Source of the DNA: Janthinobacterium sp. GW458P
Lineage (GTDB): Bacteria; Pseudomonadota; Gammaproteobacteria; Burkholderiales; Burkholderiaceae_D
NCBI RefSeq assembly: GCF_002127585.1
Contig: NZ_NEGZ01000001.1
Span: 1-64,000 of the forward strand
Direction: 5' to 3'
Length of the DNA stretch: 64,000 nucleotides
Below, piece by piece: positions 29,355-36,264 of this stretch (position 1 is its first letter; each line of letters opens with the position of its first letter). A program made the translations under genes and the position numbers. The notes under the pieces are model-generated. The model saw only the letters and a program-made list of their open reading frames with translations, did no database searches and was not told where the DNA came from.

Positions 29355-30040
29355 GGGCGCTCGATTGGCGGCAGATAGAGGATGAGCTGAATCAATACGG
29401 CTGCGCCGTCGTGCCGGGCTTGCTGGCTGCGGATGCCTGCACGGCGCTGGCGGCGCAGTATGACGAGGCGTCGCGCTTTCGCAGCCGTGTGGTGATGCAG
29501 CGCCATGGTTTTGGCCAGGGCGAGTACCAGTATTTCGCCTATCCGCTGCCCGATGTGGTGGCCGCCTTGCGCGAACAGCTGTACGGGCCGCTGGCGGCGA
29601 TTGCCAACCGCTGGCACGCCAGCATGGGCCTGGAAACGCGCTTTCCGCCCGGTCACGCCGATTTCCTGGCGCGCTGCCATGCGGCGGGGCAGACGCGCCC
29701 CACGCCCTTGCTCTTGCGCTACCGCAAGGGGGACTACAATTGCCTGCACCAGGACCTGTATGGCGAGCACGTGTTTCCGCTGCAGCTGGCCGTGCTGCTG
29801 TCGCGCCCGCAAGACGATTTCACGGGCGGCGAGTTCGTGCTGACGGAGCAGCGCCCGCGCATGCAGTCGCGCTTGGAGGTCGTGCCGCTGGCGCAGGGCG
29901 ACGCCGTGCTCTTTCCCGTGGCGCAGCGGCCTGTCAACGGCACGCGCGGCAGTTACCGCGTCAACATGCGCCATGGCGTGTCGCGCCTGCGCTCGGGCTT
30001 GCGCCACACCCTGGGCATCATTTTTCATGATGCGAGCTGA
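29351..30040 (+). CDS. 2OG-Fe(II) oxygenase coupled to ada
   Basis: A 229-residue prolyl-hydroxylase-like dioxygenase. The iron triad is visible as HQD (YNCLHQDLYGEHVFPLQLAV) with the distal His in VNMRHGVSRL, and the 2-oxoglutarate Arg candidate follows closely (RSGLRHTLGIIFHD). It is not a close AlkB match, since the AlkB NxYxxGxxxxxxHxD block is only partly echoed by YRKGDYNCLHQD. The GTG start at 29351 overlaps the ada stop (GTGA), so translation is coupled. I infer a role in the alkylation response, acting on DNA or protein. The same pairing occurs in other proteobacteria as far as I recall. Confidence 0.8.
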
Positions 30041-30115
30041 ACGGTAGCCGCGGCGCTTGAGTTTCCGCAATTACATGGCATGATGGCTGCTTCTTGTCAC
30101 TCTTTCATTTCTGCC

Positions 30116-31768
30116 ATGTCCGTGTTGCTTCGCCTGTTGTGCCTGTTGACGATCTTCCTGCTGCCCGCAGCCTACGCGGACGAGGACGCATCCCCGCTCG
30201 TTGCGGAAGCCGCGACCGTCCTGGCGCCCGCGCATGCCGCGGCCGTCAGGACGGCGCCATTGATGTTCGCCAACCGCAAGGTATTCGTCTTCCGCGCCGC
30301 GCTGGCCGGCTATCCGCCCGACGAACGGGCCATCGGCGCGCAGCGCCGCCTGGAAGGCGTACTGGCGAAAAACGGTCCGCTGCAGGCAAGCACGCGCACG
30401 ATTCCCGAAGGCACGCAGGTGCTGCTCGACGGCGTGCAACTGTTCGTCGTCGTGCCTGGCGATGTCAACCAGCTGGCCGGCGACACGACGGAAAGCGTGG
30501 CGAAAACGGCGGCCGGCGAGTTGAGCAAGGCCGTGCTCGACTATCGCGAGCAGGGCAGCTGGCGCTACCTGGCCATCGCCGCCGCCGTGTGCGCGGCCGC
30601 CACCCTCGTGTTCTGGCTGGTCTGGATGGGCTTGACGCGCCTGTACCATTGGGCCAAGCGCCGCAGCGGCGTGCTGCTGGCCTCGCGCCTGCGCGACGTG
30701 CGTCTGAAAAACGTGCGCGTGCTCGACGCCGAACACTACATCGCCTTCGCGTATCAGCTGCTGAGCGCCGTGCTGTGGGGCTTGCGCCTGATGGCCACCT
30801 ATCTGTGGGCCGCCTTCGTGCTGGGCCGCCTGCCGTACACGCGCTCGTGGGGCGAAAGCCTGAGCGGCTACCTGTTCGACGTGGCGGCCGACGTCTTCCA
30901 CGCCATCATCGGCGCCTTGCCGGGGCTGGTGCTGGTGTGCGTGATCTTCGCCATCGCGCGCCTGATCGCCGCCACGGCCGCTTCGCTGTTCAAGCGTGTG
31001 GAAAGCGGTGAACTGCAGATCGGCTGGCTGGACAAGGACACGGCCCTGCCCACGCGCCGCATCGCCAGCGTGGTGATCTGGCTGTTCGCGCTGGCCATGG
31101 CGTATCCGTATCTGCCCGGCTCGCACACGGCCGCCTTCCAGGGCCTGTCCGTGCTGGTCGGTTTGATGGTGTCGATCGGCGCGTCGAGCATCGTGGGCCA
31201 GGGCGCCAGCGGCCTGATCCTGATGTACACGCGCGCCCTGCGCAAGGGAGAATACGTGCGCGTGGGCGACAGCGAAGGCACGGTGGTTGACGTGGGCATG
31301 TTCGAGACGCGCCTGCGCACGGGTCTGGGCGAGGAAGTCGCCTTGCCGAACGCCTGGGTGATGTCGCAAACGACGAAGAACTATTCGCGCGCCCAGCCCG
31401 GCGGCGGCTTCGTGCTCGACTCCACCGTCACCATCGGCTACGCCACGCCCTGGCGGCAAGTGCACGCCATGCTGGAACTGGCCGCCGCCCGCACGCCGGA
31501 ACTGTCGACCACGCCGAAACCGTACGTGATGCAGCTGGCCTTGCAGGATTACTACGTGCAATACCGCCTGGTCGCCTACGCCAGCGCCGAAGTCCCCCGC
31601 CAGCGCGCCGAAGTGCTGAACCGCTTGCACCAGAACATCATCGACGTCTTCAACGAGTTCGACGTGCAGATCACCTCGCCGCATTACATCGACGACCCGA
31701 AAGAGTCGCACGTGGTGCCGCCCGGTGAATGGTTCAGGGCGCCGGCGAAGCGGGGGGAGGAACAATAG
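30116..31768 (+). CDS. MscS family mechanosensitive channel
   Basis: A 550-residue channel protein. It has a signal peptide (MSVLLRLLCLLTIFLLPAAYA), a periplasmic domain (about 25-150), and five or so membrane helices (about 155-370). The MscS pore helix TM3 with the Gly/Ala/Ser pattern (SIGASSIVGQGASGLIL) and the cytosolic beta domain (KGEYVRVGDSEGTVVDVGMF, EVALPNAWV) follow. A C-terminal vestibule domain completes it. It opens on membrane tension and releases solutes on hypo-osmotic shock. The upstream ATG at 30080 would add 12 residues; the ATG at 30116 gives a cleaner signal peptide. Confidence 0.9.
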   Translation: MSVLLRLLCLLTIFLLPAAYADEDASPLVAEAATVLAPAHAAAVRTAPLMFANRKVFVFRAALAGYPPDERAIGAQRRLEGVLAKNGPLQASTRTIPEGTQVLLDGVQLFVVVPGDVNQLAGDTTESVAKTAAGELSKAVLDYREQGSWRYLAIAAAVCAAATLVFWLVWMGLTRLYHWAKRRSGVLLASRLRDVRLKNVRVLDAEHYIAFAYQLLSAVLWGLRLMATYLWAAFVLGRLPYTRSWGESLSGYLFDVAADVFHAIIGALPGLVLVCVIFAIARLIAATAASLFKRVESGELQIGWLDKDTALPTRRIASVVIWLFALAMAYPYLPGSHTAAFQGLSVLVGLMVSIGASSIVGQGASGLILMYTRALRKGEYVRVGDSEGTVVDVGMFETRLRTGLGEEVALPNAWVMSQTTKNYSRAQPGGGFVLDSTVTIGYATPWRQVHAMLELAAARTPELSTTPKPYVMQLALQDYYVQYRLVAYASAEVPRQRAEVLNRLHQNIIDVFNEFDVQITSPHYIDDPKESHVVPPGEWFRAPAKRGEEQ

Positions 31769-31783
31769 CCCTTACGTTTTCCT

Positions 31784-32209
31784 TTAGGGAACCATGTTGC
31801 AGGAAATGGCGATATCGGTGTCGTTGTATTGATTGCGAGATATTCGGATGACGCAGCGATCAGCCTGTACGGGCAAGCGGTATGCCAGTTCGATCTCTCC
31901 TCCTCGTCCATAGGTGCAGAGCAACCATTTTTCCATCGATTTCAGGTGCGGGTATGTGGTTTCGGTAACGTATTTGCCGAGGCGGCCAGTGTCGCCGCGC
32001 AACTCGGCCCGGGGTTCTACCTCGGGCGGCCCGGCCACGATGCCTGCGCCGGACAGCAGCAAGCGCGCAGGCACGATACCGAGCCATCCGGATGCAGGCC
32101 GCACCTGGACCGAAGCTGGGCTCAGCTCGCGCGGACACTGCGGCACCTGCGCAATGGCGGCCGGCGCGGCCACCGTGAGGAGGATGAAGATGAGAAGGGC
32201 GTTGCTCAT
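31784..32209 (-). CDS. STY0301-like exported protein, candidate immunity protein
   Basis: A 141-residue periplasmic protein with signal peptide MSNALLIFILLTVAAPAAIA. The mature domain has a CPRELS start, GPPEVEPRAEL, then WLLCTYGRGGEIELAYRL and a final CVIRISRN. That order (CP..., GPPEE-like, W-x-C-x-Y, P...C) matches the STY0301 family as I recall it. Its namesake lies in a Salmonella type VI secretion island. It starts 1 nt after the stop of the BPSL0067-like gene (TAA-C-ATG), so translation is coupled. I infer that it protects against that amidase-like protein. The four cysteines could form two disulfides. Confidence 0.65.
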   Translation of the reverse strand: MSNALLIFILLTVAAPAAIAQVPQCPRELSPASVQVRPASGWLGIVPARLLLSGAGIVAGPPEVEPRAELRGDTGRLGKYVTETTYPHLKSMEKWLLCTYGRGGEIELAYRLPVQADRCVIRISRNQYNDTDIAISCNMVP

Positions 32210-32210
32210 G

Positions 32211-32620
32211 TTAATGAATCACATAGAACGCGGCGGCATTATCTGAGTCCAGGATGCGCCTTGCCTTGGCAACTTCGGGACTGTAGTAGTCGATACGACG
32301 CGACTTTACCCGGCGCCCTTGCCACTGATCCATCACCACGATGTATTTGGGGCGATTCGAGGCAGGGTCTTTCGGACCCGCATACATGAACAGGGCTGCG
32401 TGGTTGCCATGCGTGGGTTGAAAAGCGGCGGTCGGACTGGAAAACGTGGCGATGGCAGTCCCCGGTGCGATTACCCGGCGTGCAGGACGTGCTGGCCTGG
32501 ACGCCAATGGATGGTGCGGGGGGCTTGGGCGTACGCTTGCACGAGCGCGACGCATTCGCCTGTTCCCACCGGGTCATGACCTTGCAGAGCGTTCAAGTCG
32601 CCCTTGTATCGATATTCCAA
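32211..32620 (-). pseudogene. BPSL0067-family (Tae2-like amidase) gene, frameshifted
   Basis: Starts at TTG 32618-32620 with AAGGA five to six bases upstream. The first frame encodes the catalytic-Cys block VGTGECVALVQAYAQAP and RPGQHVLHAG, then hits TAA at 32471-32473. The family sequence resumes without gap in another frame with VIAPGTAIATF, the catalytic-His block THGNHAAL, VVMDQW and the C-terminal AAAFYVIH. A single missing base near 32474-32476 explains the break, and a -1 ribosomal shift there would also restore the chain. BPSL0067-type proteins resemble cell-wall amidases of the Tae2/NlpC class. Either a recent pseudogene, a frameshift-expressed gene, or a sequencing error at GGG. Confidence 0.7.
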
Positions 32621-32641
32621 AGCGCTTCCTTATGGATCGGC

Positions 32642-32910
32642 TTACTTATGGATATTCTTATGCGGAATGGGAAAAGTGTATTGCGCATACGCAAATAGCC
32701 ATGCTGCAGCATTCGATACGGAGCGGGATAATGATCGTAGCGATGGCTGGCCGGGGCAGAGTTCAGCAATCCATGCCGGGGCGTCCCTGCTGACAGCAGC
32801 GATCTTGGGACGACCTGAGGCGCCGGGGATCAGGCAAAACTTGCCTGCACAGGCTGCATGCCGAGGAACATGAGCAGTATGAACAGGGCTTTCTGCTGCA
32901 AGGAGACCAT
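32642..32910 (-). pseudogene. fourth immunity-like paralogue, reduced to signal peptide and tail
   Basis: ATG 32908-32910 encodes only MVSLQQKALFILLMFLGMQP and six more residues, a signal peptide ending VQA-SFA, then TGA at 32830-32832. Immediately after, in a shifted frame, GRPKIAAVSRDAPAWIAELC aligns with the C-terminal ends of the three upstream paralogues (for example QQVIPIKRDMQAWIGEICP). The central ~110 residues are missing. This is an internally deleted copy of the same family, lying between paralogue C and the BPSL0067-like gene. Confidence 0.6.
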
Positions 32911-32917
32911 GTTTTTC

Positions 32918-33414
32918 CTATTTCTGAACGGGGCAGATTTCACCTATCCAGGCCTGCATATCGCGCTTGATGGGAATGACCTGTTGACCACCGTTAGCTG
33001 TCGCGACGAGACAGAATTTCCCTTTATAGCCACGGGTCGAGTCAGACGAGTCATCCGGCCTGCCATTCAAGAAGACGCTGTACATCCTGCCTGTTCTCAA
33101 CATCGTCGCGGCAGTCGATTCGGCTCCTGCTGATACTTGGCCATACAAATAGCAGGTTTTTGCATGCATGGGGAGGGTCGTCGCTCCAGGGAGAATGAAG
33201 GACCAGACCTCTGCAGGCGGCTTTATGGAAATATCGTAAACCATGAGTGCGCCCAGCATTGGCGTTCCATTGCGGCGTTCTTCTTTTTTGAAATGGTAAA
33301 GCATGGTATGCCTTTGAATGAGCTAATCTCGGCTTCGGCCATGCGCGACCTCGCCGAGGCATCCATGCTCGTCAAGGTCGCCAGCAGACAAAGAATAAGG
33401 TGGCGATGATTCAT
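32918..33414 (-). CDS. immunity-like exported protein, paralogue C (frame break at A-AAA-AAG)
   Basis: Signal peptide MNHRHLILCLLATLTSMDAS, then RSRMAEAEISSFKGIPCFTI as in its neighbours. The first frame ends at 33223. At 33283-33289 the strand reads A-AAA-AAG in the phase of a classic bacterial -1 slippery heptamer. A -1 slip gives ISKK then EERRNG, exactly the sequence of the intact paralogues, and the product continues to 32918 (EVWSFIL, CYLYGQV, VFLNGRPDDSSD, GKFCLVATANGGQQVI, AWIGEICP). The restored chain would be 165 residues, the same as paralogue B. The break is either a one-base loss next to the A tract, programmed frameshifting or slippage, or a read error. Confidence 0.65.
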
Positions 33415-33427
33415 GGCATGCCTTGTG

Positions 33428-33925
33428 CTATCGGGCAGAATTTCTGGCTGGGCACGTATCATCGAGCCAGGCCTGTGTATGACTTTTGATGACGACGAGG
33501 CGTGGCTTGGCAGAGACCTGCTGTACGAGACAGAATTTTGCCACATATCCATAGGTAGGATCGGCAGGCCTGCCATTCAGAAATACCTCGTACACCCTGC
33601 CGGTCTTCAATTCAGGCGCGGACGCGGCGTCGGCATGTGCCGGAATATTCCCATAAGGAATGCAATTTGTTGAAGACAGCGGAATTTTCTTACCGTCCGT
33701 CATGAGAACCCCCCATATTCCCGTCGTTGGCTTGACCGTCACGTCGGACACGCTCAAGGCGCCGAGGAAGGGCTGGCCGTTGCGCCTCTCTTCTTTTTTG
33801 GAAATGCTGAAGCAGGGCACGCCATTGATCGAGGTAACGTCGGCATCGGCCATGCGTGAGCGCGCGTTGCTGTTCATGCTCGAGAATACAAGCAGTATTA
33901 GCAGTGTTTTATGGCATAAGGACAT
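33428..33925 (-). CDS. immunity-like exported protein, paralogue B
   Basis: A 165-residue intact member of the tandem family. It has a signal peptide (MSLCHKTLLILLVFSSMNSN, then AR-SRMADADV) and a mature part with GVPCFSISKKEERRNGQPFL, VKPTTGIWGVLM, CIPYGN, GRVYEVFLNGRPADPTYGY, AKFCLV and a final AWLDDTCP. Conserved cysteines suggest disulfides in the periplasm. The start lies 4 nt after the stop of paralogue A, with no strong ribosome binding site, implying translational coupling. Family unknown to me. The C-I-P-Y-G and Y-x-V-F-x-N-G parts faintly recall type VI periplasmic immunity lipoproteins, but there is no lipobox here. Confidence 0.7.
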   Translation of the reverse strand: MSLCHKTLLILLVFSSMNSNARSRMADADVTSINGVPCFSISKKEERRNGQPFLGALSVSDVTVKPTTGIWGVLMTDGKKIPLSSTNCIPYGNIPAHADAASAPELKTGRVYEVFLNGRPADPTYGYVAKFCLVQQVSAKPRLVVIKSHTQAWLDDTCPARNSAR

Positions 33926-33929
33926 AATG

Positions 33930-34457
33930 TTAAGGAGGCGTCGGACAGACTTCATCGATCCAGGCCTGCATGTCGCTGTTGATGGGGATGACTTGCTGGC
34001 CGCCATCCGCCGTAGCTCTCACGCAGAATTTTCCTTGGTAACCATAGGTTGGATCGGACGGATCTTTAGGGCTGCCATTCAGGAACACATGATAAAAATG
34101 CCCGGGTATCAGTTTTTCAGCGCGTATGCCCGTCGCGCCGGTAGGCAGGTTTCCATAGCGGATGCATGTGCTGGCACGGATGGGTAACGCCATGTCTGGC
34201 GGTAGGGAGAATCCCCATACTTCTTTTACTGGTTGCACGGACATGTCTGAAACCATGAGTGCGCCAAGAAATGGCAGGCCATTGCGCGTCTCTTCCTTTT
34301 TTGTAATCGAGAAGCAGGGTATGCCCTGCGCCGACTGGATAACTGCTTCTGCCATGCGGGAATATGCCCATGTGTCAGGGAATATCGAATATAGGCTCAT
34401 GGTCAATATCGTTGCCAGGCAAGTTTTTCGGGCTCTTACGGTCGTTAAAAAAATCAT
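33930..34457 (-). CDS. immunity-like exported protein, paralogue A
   Basis: A 175-residue first copy of the family. The signal peptide is longer (MIFLTTVRARKTCLATILTM then SLYSIFPDTWA), followed by YSRMAEAVIQSAQGIPCFSI, TKKEETRNGLPFLGALMVSD, VKEVWGFSLPP, CIRYGN, HFYHVFLNGSPKDPSDPTYG, GKFCVRA and AWIDEVCP. ATG 34455-34457 with AAGG seven bases upstream lies inside the 3' end of the metallopeptidase gene, overlapping it by 83 bases in another frame. That overlap ties its expression to the putative toxin, as expected for the cognate immunity protein. Function is inferred from position, export signal and duplication. Confidence 0.7.
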   Translation of the reverse strand: MIFLTTVRARKTCLATILTMSLYSIFPDTWAYSRMAEAVIQSAQGIPCFSITKKEETRNGLPFLGALMVSDMSVQPVKEVWGFSLPPDMALPIRASTCIRYGNLPTGATGIRAEKLIPGHFYHVFLNGSPKDPSDPTYGYQGKFCVRATADGGQQVIPINSDMQAWIDEVCPTPP

Positions 34458-35445
34458 TGAGTACCTTTTTAAACAGTTCTCCGGAGTTTTTATAGCGCTG
34501 TTGGCGCATGGCGCGAGTGGAAGTTAAAAACCTCAGCACAAAGTAGCCCGCCAATAAATCACCTTGCGCTTCCATGTCATGGCTGGATAATTTCTGATTG
34601 GGGAGCAAGGTATATTTGTAGTCCAGCCCCAGGCGAATGGCTCCCCGCAGTTTTACTGAATATCCGAGTTGGTACTGCCAAACATGAACCATTTCGTGCA
34701 TAAACCAGTGTTTCAGACTATCTTTTTCTTTGGAAAAGTCCTCTTTGTAATCCGACTCATGAAAGTAAATCTCCCCATCCGGCGTCATGGCCACATCCTT
34801 CGGTTGCAAGCCGAACCATAGATACGGCTCCCCATGCACCTTGACCTTGCCGTAGTCGATCGCATCCTGGAACAGCATCCACGCCATGTCGATCTCGCCC
34901 CTGGTCAGCGGGCGGACCTTGTCCTTGACTTTGACCTGTTTGACGGACGAACCGACATCCTTGTCGGTGGTCTCGATGCCATCGAGCTGGACGAGCTTGA
35001 CGGCAGGCGCCGCGTGTTTTGGCGCGGCGGCGCAGCATGGCGATTTGTCCGCGTGCGGCAGGAATTCGGCCTGGGTAATCAGCGCTTCCTGCTTGCTGGC
35101 CACGCGCCCCGTACGTCCCTTCGCATCCGTCGTCCCCGTCCACGTTTCCCCATTGCTCAAGGTGAGCCGGTAGTCGGCGTGCGCCAGCGGCATCTTGTTT
35201 TGCGAGACGAATTCCAGCTGTTCGTCGTAGCCGCAACACCAGCATTCGTCGGGCTGGCCGGCCAGGCGGTGCAGTTCGCAGCCGCTAGTCGCGTCGCGCA
35301 GGGTGGCGCCCAGCACGGGTCGGCCGTCGGCGCTGAAGGTGACGATCATGCTGTCGAAGCGCGCGCCCAGGCTTTTCTTCTGGTGGGCCACGAGCTTGAA
35401 GAACACGTCGCACGCGGTGGTGCTGATGACATGGTGCCTGGCCAT
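34375..35445 (-). CDS. putative secreted-effector zinc metallopeptidase
   Basis: A 356-residue protein without signal peptide or membrane helix. The N-terminal ~170 residues are Cys-rich (ECWCCGYDEQ, SPCCAAAP) and hold a transthyretin-like strand motif (PLAHADYRLTLSNGETWTG, then TDAKGRTGRV) of the kind found in VgrG tails and other type VI cargo. The C-terminal domain has WFMHEMVHVWQYQLGY (zinc HExxH) with a third-ligand candidate Glu in SSHDMEAQGDLLAGYF. HEMxHVWQ metallopeptidases occur in polymorphic-toxin and Rhs/Vgr-linked proteins. ATG 35443-35445 has CGGAG five bases upstream. It has no PAAR or VgrG domain of its own. The toxin role is inferred from architecture and the exported-protein array downstream. 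Confidence 0.75.
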   Translation of the reverse strand: MARHHVISTTACDVFFKLVAHQKKSLGARFDSMIVTFSADGRPVLGATLRDATSGCELHRLAGQPDECWCCGYDEQLEFVSQNKMPLAHADYRLTLSNGETWTGTTDAKGRTGRVASKQEALITQAEFLPHADKSPCCAAAPKHAAPAVKLVQLDGIETTDKDVGSSVKQVKVKDKVRPLTRGEIDMAWMLFQDAIDYGKVKVHGEPYLWFGLQPKDVAMTPDGEIYFHESDYKEDFSKEKDSLKHWFMHEMVHVWQYQLGYSVKLRGAIRLGLDYKYTLLPNQKLSSHDMEAQGDLLAGYFVLRFLTSTRAMRQQRYKNSGELFKKVLNDFFNDRKSPKNLPGNDIDHEPIFDIP

Positions 35446-35564
35446 GGAAACTCCGCGATAAAACGCCAGCGTAGGCCAGCGGCGGCGGGGAAGTATTGAC
35501 TGGGCGCAAGGCTTGGGCGCTTGCGTTAAGATGCCGGGCGTTTTCATGAAAAGAAAGAGATCCC

Positions 35565-36191
35565 ATGTCCAGCCCATCCAACATCGAAGCCTCCCGCACC
35601 GCCCGCAGCCTGGCCGTCGCCCTGATCGGCGACCCGTTCTACCGCGCCGTCACGGTGGCGTGCGGCGACGACGAGGCGGCGCGGCTGGCCATGCTGGAAG
35701 CGTATTTTGCGCTGGCGCTGGCCGAGGGCTGGCAGGCGGGGCGCGTCGACCTGGCCGGCGATGGGTGCAATGAGGTAGGCAATGGTGCCGCCATCTGGAC
35801 GACGGATACGCCGGCGGCGCTGCGCCAGGCCGCCTACGCGCAGCGCGAGGATGCCTTGCGCGTGCTGCTGGGAGAGCAGGGCTTCGCGCATTTCACGGCC
35901 ATCGTCGCGAACATGGAGCACGCACTGGCGCCGCATGGTCTGCAAGACGCGTGGTATTTGTCGATCGCCGGCATCCACCCGGACGCGCAGGGCCGGGGAT
36001 GGGGCGCATTCGTGCTGGCGCCGGGCCTGGCGGCCGTCGATGCGGCGGGGGCCGCGTGCTTCCTGGAGACGTACAACGAGCGCAGCCTGCCGTTCTACGG
36101 CCGCCTGGGCTTCGCGGTGGCGGGACGCTACGCGGAAGCCGTCACGGGCTGCGATTACTGGCTGATGGTACGGAAACCCACTGCTGCCTGA
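35565..36191 (+). CDS. GNAT family N-acetyltransferase
   Basis: A 208-residue acetyltransferase-fold protein. The acetyl-CoA loop region is LSIAGIHPDAQGRGWGAFVL, with ETYNERSLPFYGRLGF at the C-terminal beta bulge. The length and helical N terminus (DPFYRAVTVACGDDEAARLA) match a group of single-domain GNATs with a long N-terminal helix. Substrate unknown. Divergent from the effector-like gene across 119 bases, and not obviously part of that island. Confidence 0.8.
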   Translation: MSSPSNIEASRTARSLAVALIGDPFYRAVTVACGDDEAARLAMLEAYFALALAEGWQAGRVDLAGDGCNEVGNGAAIWTTDTPAALRQAAYAQREDALRVLLGEQGFAHFTAIVANMEHALAPHGLQDAWYLSIAGIHPDAQGRGWGAFVLAPGLAAVDAAGAACFLETYNERSLPFYGRLGFAVAGRYAEAVTGCDYWLMVRKPTAA

Positions 36192-36264
36192 TTGACCATT
36201 TTGCCAATTTCTATACACTCGTCTTTTCGTTCATTGACTTCAATTAAAAGACCTGGAGATGGAA

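Noticed and set aside
31829-32389. A 186-codon plus-strand ORF across the STY0301/BPSL0067 genes
   Set aside because: No signal, no family resemblance, antisense to two genes with recognisable families and good starts.
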